From Alphaproteobacteria bacterium (lineage in GTDB: Bacteria > Pseudomonadota > Alphaproteobacteria > RF32 > CAG-239), in assembly GCA_017935485.1 (NCBI GenBank), contig JAGBHO010000044.1, positions 1 through 33,846 of the forward strand: a DNA stretch of 33,846 bases, given 5' to 3'. The notes under the pieces are model-generated. The model worked only from the letters and a program-made list of their open reading frames with translations, had not been told where the DNA came from and searched no databases. Shown one piece after another: positions 6,830-15,315 of the stretch. Positions within the stretch are counted from its first letter, which is position 1, and each line of letters begins with the position of its first letter. Made by a program: the position numbers and the translations under genes.

Positions 6830-8992
6830 ATGCGAGAAATCCAGCAAGAAGAAATTTACCGGAAATTGCTTAAAGCCGTTCCGGTTGCGGTGAGCGCTTA
6901 TTTGGAAGAAATCGGCATCGAAAATGCGAGAGACGTGATTTTTTCTGTACAGAGAGACAAATTGGAAGATTTTTATCCGGCTCTGCGTTGTTTGGCGCAA
7001 GAGCTTGATTTTTCTTATGACATGGACATTTCCCTGCCGGAAACCGATGACAAAGCCATGGCGCTGTTTGAACTTAACGGCGAGCTTTTGCATCAGACTG
7101 ACGTCAGTTCTTTTTTCGGTTCCCAAATGACCGGCATTGATTTTTCCGGCGGCGATCCGACCGGACAACTGCAGGATTATAAAGTTTTTGCCGCCAATCT
7201 GCCGGAAGAAAATGCCGAAGACAAAGAAAAAATGCAATTCTGGCTCAAGACGTTAAGCAGTCTCTGCAAAGAAACTTCCATTCAGGGCAATAAAAATATT
7301 TCCGCTGATTTTTATGAGGACATTGAAGCTTCCGGCGTGGCCCATGAAATTGCCGACAAGGCCAATATTTCTCCGGAAGACGCCGACAGGATTTCACTGC
7401 TGAACGAGGTTTTGTTCAAAACCTGCAGGAAAGCTCTGGACGAACGGGCTTTTCCGGATTCCCGCATAATTGCGCAGCAGGCTTTTCTGACTTTGGAAAA
7501 TTTTGATCCGGAAGAGCATCCGGATTTGAAAAGGCTGAAAACCGTTATCGGCAACTGCATGCCGCCGCTGAACGAACTGATTGAAGAATATCAAGAGGAA
7601 TATACGCAGGCCGGTTCAGGGCTGCGCAACATACTTGCTTTTGACGACAATATGCAAAAAGCCGATACCAAAACGGCGGCAGAAATCCGAGAAATCATCT
7701 TTCGGCAGCATCTGAACCATTTGCGGCGGATTGACAACAGACTTTATACTTACTCAAAGCAAAACAAGCCTTTGCAGCCGGCTATTCCCGATCCTCAGGA
7801 ACAAAGAAAAGTTCATGCGGCCGCCCAAAAGGAAATGCTCCGGCAGTTTGCCGAAGTGGATAAGGCCATGCCGCACTGGCAGGAATATGAAAGACATTCC
7901 GAAGTTTCCGCCTCGCCATTTTTGAAAAACAGCCGGAAAGAACTGATTAAGCAGATTTTCAGGCAATTGATTTCTTATCAGGTTGACACAAACGGCAATC
8001 TGACGGATTTGCCTTTTCTGATCAAATTCGGCAACAAAATCACCACGCTTATCGAGGAGCAGGAAGAATGCGACAAAGAAACGTTGTCCGATATCTTGAG
8101 CCTGACAGACTCGTTGGTTGCAGTTGCCGAAGCGGCCAACAAACATCTGGGAACGGATTTTGATACCAAACTTGTACAGCATGACACTCTGGCCGCAATG
8201 CAAAGCCAGAAAGACATTTATCCTGATGAGCTGGATGTCATTTCCGAGTATGTCATCAAATTTGCGCAGACCTGCGGCGATTTTTTGGAAAAAGAAAATT
8301 CCGAATACGTTGACAGCGACGATTTTGACCGGCTCGGCGAAAAAATTTCCGTTCTGCCGGACAGCATGGAAAAGATGGAAATGCAGGAACTGATTAATAT
8401 TTATACCCATCTCTCATTCGGCAGTTTTTACAACTATGCGCAAAAGAGAAAAGAAAAATCGGCAGATTTCTTCATGAAGCTTCATCAAAAGGAATTTCTC
8501 AGCATGGTACACAAGCTGGAAGCAATGGCGGACTTTTATCCGGAAGTCCAAGAGGCCGGCATTGAAACAATTGCCAGGAATATTAACGCCGCGGTTGTTC
8601 ATAATGTGATTTTTCCTTTTTATAAGCAGGAGAATGACTTTCATACCCAGATTTTGGTGTATAACGGCGACAACAAGCTTTCTGATGAGGCGGCTCTGGG
8701 GCTGGCCAAAATTTCGGGAGAATTTATCACCGATACGTGCAAAAAGCACAAATCCCTGCTGATCGGCAGAAATATGCCGTTCAAACTCTTAAAAGAGCTT
8801 GCCAGCATGGCTTACATGAACAGCAAAATGGAATCGCTTGAGCAGAATATGCAGGCGTCATCTCAGGAACTTCAGGCGCAATTCAGTATTCACAACCAAT
8901 ATCAGGAATATAAATTTGCCCGCCGGAAAACAATGCCTTCCGAAGAGATAACCAAACGGCTGATTATAAAGAACAAAATGCATTGCAACTAG
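6830..8992 (+). CDS. Hypothetical 720-residue cytoplasmic protein
   Basis: I recognise no domain. The protein begins MREIQQEEIYRKLLKAVPVA, is rich in Glu, Asp, Lys and Leu, and appears almost entirely helical. There is no signal peptide or membrane segment. Scattered short motifs such as FFGSQMTGIDFSGGDPTGQL (about 100-119) suggest one more structured loop region. The C-terminus ends in a basic stretch (FARRKTMPSEEITKRLIIKN). AAGG lies about 9 bases before the ATG; a TTG 33 bases upstream is in frame but precedes the predicted transcription start. It is a single gene with a strong sigma-70 promoter, unlike the sigma-54 hook genes before it, so a flagellar role is not implied by position alone. 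Confidence 0.8.
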   Translation: MREIQQEEIYRKLLKAVPVAVSAYLEEIGIENARDVIFSVQRDKLEDFYPALRCLAQELDFSYDMDISLPETDDKAMALFELNGELLHQTDVSSFFGSQMTGIDFSGGDPTGQLQDYKVFAANLPEENAEDKEKMQFWLKTLSSLCKETSIQGNKNISADFYEDIEASGVAHEIADKANISPEDADRISLLNEVLFKTCRKALDERAFPDSRIIAQQAFLTLENFDPEEHPDLKRLKTVIGNCMPPLNELIEEYQEEYTQAGSGLRNILAFDDNMQKADTKTAAEIREIIFRQHLNHLRRIDNRLYTYSKQNKPLQPAIPDPQEQRKVHAAAQKEMLRQFAEVDKAMPHWQEYERHSEVSASPFLKNSRKELIKQIFRQLISYQVDTNGNLTDLPFLIKFGNKITTLIEEQEECDKETLSDILSLTDSLVAVAEAANKHLGTDFDTKLVQHDTLAAMQSQKDIYPDELDVISEYVIKFAQTCGDFLEKENSEYVDSDDFDRLGEKISVLPDSMEKMEMQELINIYTHLSFGSFYNYAQKRKEKSADFFMKLHQKEFLSMVHKLEAMADFYPEVQEAGIETIARNINAAVVHNVIFPFYKQENDFHTQILVYNGDNKLSDEAALGLAKISGEFITDTCKKHKSLLIGRNMPFKLLKELASMAYMNSKMESLEQNMQASSQELQAQFSIHNQYQEYKFARRKTMPSEEITKRLIIKNKMHCN

Positions 8993-9047
8993 TTCTTTGA
9001 AAATAAATATTTTTTTAATTTTTCTGCATAAATTAAAAAATTAATGC

Positions 9048-9076
9048 TGGACAAGATAAAAAATATACATTATAAG
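9048..9076 (+). promoter_or_regulatory. Promoter of tRNA-Phe
   Basis: TGGACA (9048-9053), a 17-base spacer and TATAAG (9071-9076) lie about 28 bp upstream of the tRNA. Confidence 0.6.
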
Positions 9077-9104
9077 TCTTTTCGTTTGATGAACACCAGC
9101 TACT

Positions 9105-9180
9105 GCTCAGGTAGCTCAGTCGGTAGAGCAGAGGAATGAAAATCCTCGTGTCGGCGGTTCGATCCCGTCCCTGAGCACCA
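9105..9180 (+). tRNA. tRNA-Phe (GAA)
   Basis: A complete 76-nt cloverleaf: acceptor stem 9105-9111 with 9170-9176, D-arm with GCTC/GAGC, and anticodon stem GAGGA/TCCTC around a loop carrying anticodon GAA. It has a normal T-arm and an encoded CCA end. It is followed by its own terminator. Confidence 0.97.
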
Positions 9181-9186
9181 TTTTGA

Positions 9187-9207
9187 ACCTCCGTAACGGA
9201 GGTTTTT
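9187..9207 (+). terminator. Terminator after tRNA-Phe
   Basis: AACCTCCG pairs with CGGAGGTT around a 2-4 base loop and is followed by a short T-run, directly after the tRNA 3' end. Confidence 0.85.
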
Positions 9208-9334
9208 GTGGCTCAAATGATTTTTGCAAAAGTTTTCGAATCTTAAATTTCTCCCCGCCGGGGAAATTCGGTGTCTCGGAAGTTTTGCGGCAGAGAAAGC
9301 TGTTGAGGCTCATCCGATATGTTATAAACCAAAT

Positions 9335-9362
9335 TAAAAAACCGCCAAAAGGCGGTTTTTTC
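9335..9362. terminator. Terminator, likely serving the leftward metallopeptidase gene
   Basis: ACCGCC and GGCGGT form a stem around AAAA, with A-runs before and T-runs after, so it works in both directions. The leftward gene at 9395-10429 ends about 33 bp away. Confidence 0.85.
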
Positions 9363-9394
9363 TTTGCTTTTTATCGACAAGGCAACCCGTTGCT

Positions 9395-10429
9395 TCAGCG
9401 CTCCAATATGCGGGAAGCAAACCGGTCCAGATGCCGGCGCGCCGAAGACGACAGGTCCCGCACTTTAGCCTTAAACAACAAAATCTTTACATAATTGTCG
9501 GTTTCGTCATTTAACGGCAACGGGCGGTTCCGTTCTTTTGACAGGTCAATTTTTGTTCCGTCAAACTTAAAAGTATAATAATGGGAACACAGCTTTTTAT
9601 ATTCGGCCTCCGTATCCGCACTTAACTCCGCATAGCTTTTTTGTTCGGCATACTGCGCAATTCTCTCACGAAAGGCTTTGTCATAACCGGCTGAGCGGCT
9701 TTGCTCCCAGATTTTACTGCCGGCAATAATCAAAACACGCTGTTCCATCCGGCTCATTTTGCCGTATTGCGGATAAAACAACCCGGCCTTGACGGCTTCG
9801 GCGTAGTATTCAGCCTCGGGCTCCCCCTCCAAAAACCTAAAGTCTCCGTTATCCAAAAATTTTTCACGTTTAAGCAGCAAAGAGGCGATACACCCCGAAA
9901 TTTCATCATCCCTGAGACTTTGGGCATAGTCCCGCAGGCTCAGATTTGTCCGGTCATATCGGGAATTGACGGCGTGGCGGTATTCGTGGGCAAGTACGGC
10001 TTCTTTGCTGTCCGGCGCATTGAGGCGTTTGACATACAGAAAATCATCCTCAAAAAAGCCGGCATCACGAAAATGATGAATGGTAATCTGCCGGTTTTCG
10101 GCATCAAAATAACCTAAATTCTGAGAAACATAATTTTTATCGACAAGCTGAGGACAAAAATCTACGGTATCCACACGGTGCGGCACTTTTTTCAACTCGT
10201 TGCGCAAGGCATGAGAAAAAGGCCGGTAAACCGAACCGGCAGTATAAGAAGGAAAACGCGCGGAATCTTTCAGCAAAGAAAATTCCTGTATTTTTTCTTC
10301 TGCGTTTTGTTGGATATTTTCTTTACGGTTAAGCGACGTTACGGGACTAAGGCTGAGAAGCGCAACCGCCGTTGCCAGTGTCTTGGCGCTCATTCCGTAA
10401 ACAACAAATTTTATTTTGAAGTCCGGCAT
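9395..10429 (-). CDS. Secreted HExxH protein, putative zinc metallopeptidase
   Basis: With the start at the ATG following an AGGA site (10429), the product has 344 residues; a longer in-frame start at 10465 has no good ribosome binding site. The N-terminus has a basic stretch and a hydrophobic segment (MSAKTLATAVALLSLSPVTS, about residues 13-32), so export or membrane anchoring is likely. Near residue 150 the segment EAVLAHEYRHAVNSRYD contains HEYRH, the HExxH zinc-binding and catalytic motif of zincins. A downstream acidic ligand is plausible in EPEAEYYAEAVKAG (about 205-218). I cannot assign a named peptidase family, and the substrate is unknown. It is transcribed alone, divergently from the small membrane protein gene. 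Confidence 0.7.
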   Translation of the reverse strand: MPDFKIKFVVYGMSAKTLATAVALLSLSPVTSLNRKENIQQNAEEKIQEFSLLKDSARFPSYTAGSVYRPFSHALRNELKKVPHRVDTVDFCPQLVDKNYVSQNLGYFDAENRQITIHHFRDAGFFEDDFLYVKRLNAPDSKEAVLAHEYRHAVNSRYDRTNLSLRDYAQSLRDDEISGCIASLLLKREKFLDNGDFRFLEGEPEAEYYAEAVKAGLFYPQYGKMSRMEQRVLIIAGSKIWEQSRSAGYDKAFRERIAQYAEQKSYAELSADTEAEYKKLCSHYYTFKFDGTKIDLSKERNRPLPLNDETDNYVKILLFKAKVRDLSSSARRHLDRFASRILER

Positions 10430-10530
10430 TCTGTTTTTCCTGAAATTTCTTATACAATAACACAATTTTCAAAAAAAGCAAGTCTCTCTGGACGGAAAAT
10501 ACATAAATTACATATATATACAAAACGCAC

Positions 10531-10558
10531 TTGTATTTTGTTTAAAATGCTGTATAGT
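10531..10558 (+). promoter_or_regulatory. Promoter of the small membrane protein gene
   Basis: TTGTAT (10531-10536) and TATAGT (10553-10558) are separated by 16 bases. The expected start at about 10565 leaves a short leader before the ATG at 10593. Confidence 0.5.
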
Positions 10559-10592
10559 GAAGCTCTGTTATAAATTATTAAATTTCTATTAT

Positions 10593-10991
10593 ATGGTTAA
10601 CTGGGTTTACGGTTTATTTTTGGATGTGAGCTTTTTGCTGGCCGGAATGTCTGCGGTGAACGGTTATTTTGTCTTTAAATACAGAAAAGAGTTTTCCGCC
10701 CAACAATTGCAAAAGCTAGTAATATCGCTGTTTATTATGATGTCGGGCGCCAATGCCCTGCAGTGGTCTGTTCCCACTGACATCAAATTTCAGATTTTTC
10801 TGCCGGGGCTGATTATGAATTTTGTTCTGACATTTATCGCTTATTATTTCTGGTGCCGGAAAACGGTTAGAAAACATCGTGAGCAATTGTTTGAAAAAAT
10901 TCAGATTGTCCCGCCGGCGCTGCTGGTCATGTTTATTATAATCGCCTGCTTTTACAAGCATCCTTTTGTTTTTATGCCGGTACAGCCATAA
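10593..10991 (+). CDS. Small integral membrane protein, unknown function
   Basis: A 132-residue protein from the ATG at 10593 (MVNWVYGLFLDVSFLLAGMS and onward). An in-frame GTG at 10557 overlaps the -10 box and is unlikely to be the start. About four hydrophobic segments are visible: residues 4-26, 45-60, 68-88 and 105-125. Basic loops (FKYRKEF and WCRKTVRKHREQ) suggest which sides face the cytoplasm. No catalytic motif or known family is recognised. The ribosome binding site is weak. A strong terminator follows directly, so this is a single-gene unit. Confidence 0.65.
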   Translation: MVNWVYGLFLDVSFLLAGMSAVNGYFVFKYRKEFSAQQLQKLVISLFIMMSGANALQWSVPTDIKFQIFLPGLIMNFVLTFIAYYFWCRKTVRKHREQLFEKIQIVPPALLVMFIIIACFYKHPFVFMPVQP

Positions 10992-10994
10992 AAG

Positions 10995-11020
10995 CAGCGT
11001 CTTCGGGCGCTGTTTTTTTG
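10995..11020 (+). terminator. Terminator after the small membrane protein gene
   Basis: CAGCGTC pairs with GGCGCTG around a TTCG tetraloop (10995-11012), followed by seven T residues. Confidence 0.9.
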
Positions 11021-11145
11021 TTTTAGTTGATATTTTAAAATATTACACCATGATTTTGCAAGTTTTGGGATCTTTTGCAAAATTCGTTTAAAAATAGCAA
11101 TTTTTTATTATTTTTTGTGTAAATTTATGCTTTTTTTGAAGATTT

Positions 11146-11175
11146 TTGTTGTTTTTTTTTAGAATCAGGTATACA
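11146..11175 (+). promoter_or_regulatory. Candidate promoter of accB-accC
   Basis: TTGTTG (11146-11151), an 18-base spacer that includes nine T residues, and TATACA (11170-11175). The start would fall near 11182, just before the leader hairpin. Confidence 0.5.
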
Positions 11176-11189
11176 AAAGTCAGCAACAG

Positions 11190-11214
11190 GCGTCCCTGTG
11201 CGGGAGCTTTTTTT
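11190..11214 (+). promoter_or_regulatory. Terminator-like hairpin in the accB leader
   Basis: GC-TCCC (11190-11196, one bulge) pairs with GGGAGC (11202-11207) and is followed by seven T residues. It lies between the predicted transcription start and the accB ATG, so it may attenuate accBC. No alternative antiterminator was identified. Confidence 0.45.
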
Positions 11215-11248
11215 GCGTCTTTAACCTTACAGAAAGAGAGAGTATATA

Positions 11249-11728
11249 ATGTCTACCCCACTCGATACAAAAGTCATCAGCAAACTGGCTGAAATCCTTG
11301 ACAAGACCAATCTGACAAAACTGGAATACGAAGATGAGGGCTGCCGTATTTCTTTGTCCCGCGGCGGCGCGCCCGTTCCTCCTCCTCATCATCCGGCTCC
11401 GCTGCCCCCGATGTTTGCCGCTCCGGCTGCTCCCGCAGCTCCGGTTCCGGCTGCGGAATCTGTTCCGGCGACAGAAACCGATTACACCAAAGATCCCAAT
11501 GCCGTCAAATCTCCGATGGTCGGCGTTGTTTATCTTTCTGCCGATCCGAACACTCCGGATTATGTCAAACCCGGCGATACCGTTGCAGAAGGCGATACAG
11601 TCTGCCTGATTGAGGCTATGAAGACCTTTAATCCGGTTAAAGCCCATAAAGGCGGAAAAGTTTCCAAGATTCTGATTGCCAGCGGCGATCCGGTGGAATA
11701 CGGCGAACCGTTAATCGTTATTGAATAG
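11249..11728 (+). CDS. accB: Biotin carboxyl carrier protein of acetyl-CoA carboxylase
   Basis: Carries carboxy-biotin between the biotin carboxylase and carboxyltransferase subunits in the first step of fatty acid synthesis. The 159-residue protein has an N-terminal AccB segment (1-40), a Pro/Ala-rich flexible linker (about 41-75) and a C-terminal biotinyl domain (about 83-159). The biotinylated lysine is Lys125 in IEAMKTFN; the residue after the lysine is Thr rather than the commoner Met or Leu. It ends EYGEPLIVIE, as the family does. A purine-rich site (GAAAGAGAG) precedes the ATG. It is followed after 33 bp by accC, the usual accBC pair. Confidence 0.95.
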   Translation: MSTPLDTKVISKLAEILDKTNLTKLEYEDEGCRISLSRGGAPVPPPHHPAPLPPMFAAPAAPAAPVPAAESVPATETDYTKDPNAVKSPMVGVVYLSADPNTPDYVKPGDTVAEGDTVCLIEAMKTFNPVKAHKGGKVSKILIASGDPVEYGEPLIVIE

Positions 11729-11761
11729 TCTGTTCCGGTTTTAACTTTTTAGGAAAACGCC

Positions 11762-13114
11762 ATGTTTGAAAAAGTATTGATTGCCAACCGCGGCGAAGTT
11801 GCACTGCGCATTCACCGAGCCTGTCGGGAAATGGGTATCCGCACGGTAGCGGTGCATTCCGAAGCCGATGCCAATGCCATGCATGTCCGGCTCGCCGATG
11901 AAGCCGTTTGTATCGGTCCCGCCCGTTCGTCTGATTCCTATTTGAACAAGTCGGCCATTATTTCAGCTGCCCTGATTACCGGCGCCGATGCCATTCATCC
12001 GGGGTTTGGCTTTTTATCCGAAAATGCTGATTTTGCCGAGATGGTTGAAGCTCACGGCATTACCTTTATCGGGCCGACCGCCGAGCAGATGCGCCTGATG
12101 GGTGACAAGATTACCGCCCGCAAAGCCGCACAGGAGGCAGGATTGCCGATTACACCGGGCAGCCCCGCACTCGAGAGCATTGAACATGCCAAAGAATGGG
12201 CCAACAAAATCGGTTATCCGGTAATTGTCAAAGCCACGGCCGGCGGCGGCGGAAAAGGCATGAAGATTGCCTTTAACGATCAGGAAATGGAAGAAGCTTA
12301 CACCATGGCGCGGGCTGAAGCCAAGGCTGCTTTTACCAGCGACGTGGTTTATATGGAAAAATATTTGCAGAAACCCCGTCATATCGAGATGCAGGTTCTG
12401 GCAGACAAATACGGCCATGTCGTTCACTTGGGCGAACGCGACTGCTCCATTCAGCGCAACAACCAGAAGGTGATTGAAGAAACGCCTTCTCCGGCTCTGA
12501 ATGCCGAACAGCGTCACGAGATCGGCGAGATTGTCCGCAAAGCCATTGAAAAAATCGGATATACCAATGCCGGAACGCTGGAGTTTTTGTATGAAGACGG
12601 GCATTTCTATTTTATGGAAATGAACACGCGTCTGCAGGTAGAGCATCCGATTACCGAGGCCGTGACCGGCATTGACATTGTGCGCGAGCAAATCCGCATT
12701 GCCAGCGGTGCCACTCTCGGCTACACGCAGGATGACGTCCAATTCAGCGGGCATGCCATTGAGTGCCGTATTAACGCTGAAGATCCGGATACTTTTGCAC
12801 CCTGTCCCGGAAAAATTACCGAATGGCATGCGCCGGGCGGTCTGGGCATTCGCGTTGATTCCGAAATTTATTCCGGATACAGCATTCCGCCGTTCTATGA
12901 CAGCATGATTGCCAAGCTGATTGTACACGGTAAGACCCGTAACGCCGCGCTTATGCGTTTGCGGCGGGCTTTGGAGGAATTTGTTATTGAAGGCGTCAAG
13001 ACGACCATTCCGCTGCATCAGGATATTATCTCTCAGGCGGAATATATTGACGGACAATATAATATTCACTGGCTGGAACATTTTATGGAAGCCAAAAAGA
13101 ATAAAGCCGCATAA
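11762..13114 (+). CDS. accC: Biotin carboxylase subunit of acetyl-CoA carboxylase
   Basis: ATP-dependent carboxylation of the biotin on AccB. The 450-residue length is normal. The N-terminal signature [20 protein letters not shown] is intact. The ATP-grasp glycine-rich loop ([15 protein letters not shown], about 158-172), the catalytic region [15 protein letters not shown] (about 233-247) and the [16 protein letters not shown] active-site motif (about 284-299) are all present. An AGGA site precedes the ATG. It is co-transcribed with accB and closed by a strong terminator. The carboxyltransferase genes are not in this window, as is common in proteobacteria. Confidence 0.97.
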   Translation: MFEKVLIANRGEVALRIHRACREMGIRTVAVHSEADANAMHVRLADEAVCIGPARSSDSYLNKSAIISAALITGADAIHPGFGFLSENADFAEMVEAHGITFIGPTAEQMRLMGDKITARKAAQEAGLPITPGSPALESIEHAKEWANKIGYPVIVKATAGGGGKGMKIAFNDQEMEEAYTMARAEAKAAFTSDVVYMEKYLQKPRHIEMQVLADKYGHVVHLGERDCSIQRNNQKVIEETPSPALNAEQRHEIGEIVRKAIEKIGYTNAGTLEFLYEDGHFYFMEMNTRLQVEHPITEAVTGIDIVREQIRIASGATLGYTQDDVQFSGHAIECRINAEDPDTFAPCPGKITEWHAPGGLGIRVDSEIYSGYSIPPFYDSMIAKLIVHGKTRNAALMRLRRALEEFVIEGVKTTIPLHQDIISQAEYIDGQYNIHWLEHFMEAKKNKAA

Positions 13115-13132
13115 ATTTTGAAGCAGCTGCCA

Positions 13133-13168
13133 AATACCTTCCCGCTTTTCGGAAGGTATTTTTTTTTA
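13133..13168 (+). terminator. Terminator after accBC
   Basis: A perfect 10-bp stem pairs AATACCTTCC (13133-13142) with GGAAGGTATT (13151-13160) and is followed by a long T-run. Confidence 0.9.
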
Positions 13169-13225
13169 TCATTAACCTTTTTATTACAGTTTTATGATAT
13201 TTAAGCCAGTTCTACAGATATTTTC

Positions 13226-13254
13226 TTGTTCTGAATGCCAAAATATGTCATAAT
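13226..13254 (+). promoter_or_regulatory. Promoter of the cysteine-rich protein gene
   Basis: TTGTTC (13226-13231), 17 bases, CATAAT (13249-13254). This lies 37 bp before the ATG. Confidence 0.55.
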
Positions 13255-13290
13255 GATATTAAGCCGAGATGTTAGTCAGGGAGGATAAAA

Positions 13291-15246
13291 ATGTTTAATT
13301 TACGCAGAATGCTTATGGCATTGCCGGTAATTGCGGTTATTTATGCCATAACGCCGGCTCAAGCCAGAACCGTCTTTTTGCCGGACTATGAAGAAGAACC
13401 GATGACTTTTGACGGCGGCGAAGACGAAAACCTTTGCAAACGATCCACAAATCCGGTTTATCATTATGCGCCGGGGAATCCGAAATGTCCGGATCCGCAG
13501 GTTTATGACAAAGTCTGCGCCCACAACAGCGACTGGATTTCAAAATGTTACTGTCCCAGCGAATATAATCAGGTTTGTACTTCTCCTTACCGCGGCGTCG
13601 GCAAAGTTTGTGACGGCAAATACAAAGAATGCTGTGACACCCGCTGTCCGGACGGCGCTCAAAGAAGCAGCTGCTCTTATCCTTATGTAACAGAAAGCAC
13701 AACTCAGACAGGCTGCGGCGAAACATGCTATATCTGCCGTTACGGCAATGACTGCAACACCGGCTGCGGCGCCGACGAAGACGCAACGCCTTCCGGCGGC
13801 ACAAATGACTTTAACCATCAGGCTTGTGTATCCTGCTCCCCCAAGTGCCGACCTCTGGCCGATGAAACAGGATGTTCAAAAACCAAAAGCTGTTCCGACG
13901 GCTGCTCGGGAACGCGTATCTGCTGCGACAATTCCGAACCGGAAAAAGCTCCGAGCAAGCCCGATACGCCGGTAAAGCCTGACGAACCGGAAGAAGAACC
14001 GGAAAAACCGGTTGATCCGGAAACTCCGGGCAATATCTGCCAAGGCTACAGCTCTGCGGCCTGTGGGAAATTTGAAACCGAAACGGTATGTCCGGAAGAC
14101 AAGACCAAAAGGAAATGTACGGCAACTTGTCTGAGCACAATTTATGCGCTCGGAGAGTTCAAAGAGCTTGACGGACAGAAAGTGGTTCAGGTTCCCAAAC
14201 AATCCAACCGTATTGTTGTCATTAACGACGGAACGGTTTCTTCTCTGCCGAACGTGATTATTACCAGCGCCAGAGAATATCTGAAAAATATGGGCAAAAA
14301 CGCTTCTGTTTGTCCGAATACAAAACCGACATTAACAACCAGCGGCGGCAACCCGTCCATTCTCCGCGACCTGAACGTTAAACTGAACGGTACGTTTACC
14401 GGCAGCATTTCGCTGGACAGCGTGGCTTTGACTTTGGGAAGCTCTTCTCAGATTAAAGGATCTTACCTGTCTTTGTCCAACGGCTCGACAGTCAGCGGCG
14501 GTATCAGCGGCACGACTCCGACTTTGGACATGACCGGAAGCATTAACCTGCTCTCCAGTTCCTCCAAGAGCAGTATTAACGTTCCGAGCATCAGGATTTC
14601 AGGTTCATCCTATTCTTCCGTTTACGGCAACATTACCGTTAACTGGATACGGCTGGACAACAGCGCCAAAATGTCATTGTATTCGTCAACGCTGAAAGCT
14701 TCCAGCCAAGGGACATATGACAATGTACAGAGATGCAGCGGTACCAATTGCGGTTCAAGCATTGTAGTCTTTAACAATGCAAAACTGCAGGCCAACTCCG
14801 GCGCCAGTATCAGTGCTCCGCGTATTTTTACCGCTTATAACGGTGCGGTTGTTGCCAGCGGCGGCCGGGTTGACGCAACCTATGACCTGTGGCTCGGCTC
14901 TTACATCAACGGCAATACCAACGCCCAAGGGCTGGCCGGCGCAACCTCGCGCGGTACATTCAGAACTCCTGAGGTATCTATGGGGCACAACAGCTGTCTG
15001 TGTGTTACTTCCGGCGCCGTCTTCTCCAGCACTGCCGACAAAGGCCGCTATTATGACATGACCTTTGGCGAGAGCCGCGCTTTCAAAGCCGGTACCGACA
15101 ACGGCAAATGGAAATGGGTCACCCACAAAGATCAGGACAAGTTTAACGATACATCCAATAAATGTAAGCGTTATGAAACTGAATGGCACAAGACCTCCTG
15201 CGATTATATGTGTGCGGACTTGTGCAAGTCCAAGGTCTTTAACTAG
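13291..15246 (+). CDS. Secreted cysteine-rich protein with Pro/Glu linker and beta-repeat region
   Basis: No named family recognised. The 651 residues fall into clear blocks: a Sec signal peptide (1-25, probable cleavage after AQA); a region with very many cysteines, often as CC, CxC and CxxC (about 49-212); a charged proline-rich linker (about 214-246, PxKPxEPEEEPEKP type); a second short cysteine cluster (250-280); a Ser/Gly/Thr-rich region (about 340-600) whose alternating short strands, for example LDSVALTLGSSSQIKGSYLS, resemble a beta-helix or other surface repeat; and a C-terminal cysteine group ending CDYMCADLCKSKVFN. Paired cysteines suggest disulphide bonding outside the cytoplasm. 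The start has a strong GGGAGG site. It is a single gene between two terminators and may be a surface or adhesive protein, which is an inference. Confidence 0.8.
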   Translation: MFNLRRMLMALPVIAVIYAITPAQARTVFLPDYEEEPMTFDGGEDENLCKRSTNPVYHYAPGNPKCPDPQVYDKVCAHNSDWISKCYCPSEYNQVCTSPYRGVGKVCDGKYKECCDTRCPDGAQRSSCSYPYVTESTTQTGCGETCYICRYGNDCNTGCGADEDATPSGGTNDFNHQACVSCSPKCRPLADETGCSKTKSCSDGCSGTRICCDNSEPEKAPSKPDTPVKPDEPEEEPEKPVDPETPGNICQGYSSAACGKFETETVCPEDKTKRKCTATCLSTIYALGEFKELDGQKVVQVPKQSNRIVVINDGTVSSLPNVIITSAREYLKNMGKNASVCPNTKPTLTTSGGNPSILRDLNVKLNGTFTGSISLDSVALTLGSSSQIKGSYLSLSNGSTVSGGISGTTPTLDMTGSINLLSSSSKSSINVPSIRISGSSYSSVYGNITVNWIRLDNSAKMSLYSSTLKASSQGTYDNVQRCSGTNCGSSIVVFNNAKLQANSGASISAPRIFTAYNGAVVASGGRVDATYDLWLGSYINGNTNAQGLAGATSRGTFRTPEVSMGHNSCLCVTSGAVFSSTADKGRYYDMTFGESRAFKAGTDNGKWKWVTHKDQDKFNDTSNKCKRYETEWHKTSCDYMCADLCKSKVFN

Positions 15247-15262
15247 CCTGCCCAATAACAAA

Positions 15263-15304
15263 AAAAAATCCTTTCTGAAACTTTTTCAGAAAGGATTTTT
15301 TTTA
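15263..15304. terminator. Bidirectional terminator between convergent genes
   Basis: AAAAATCCTTTCTGAA pairs with TTCAGAAAGGATTTTT. The long stem has A/T-runs on both sides and serves both the cysteine-rich gene and the leftward alr. Confidence 0.92.
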
Positions 15305-15315
15305 ACCGGATATAA

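Noticed and set aside
9116..9313. 65-residue minus-strand frame containing GIEPPTRGFS
   Set aside because: A well-known false protein made by translating a tRNA gene backwards; it is antisense to tRNA-Phe.
12014..13081. 355-residue frame antisense to accC
   Set aside because: Shadow of the well-conserved biotin carboxylase gene.
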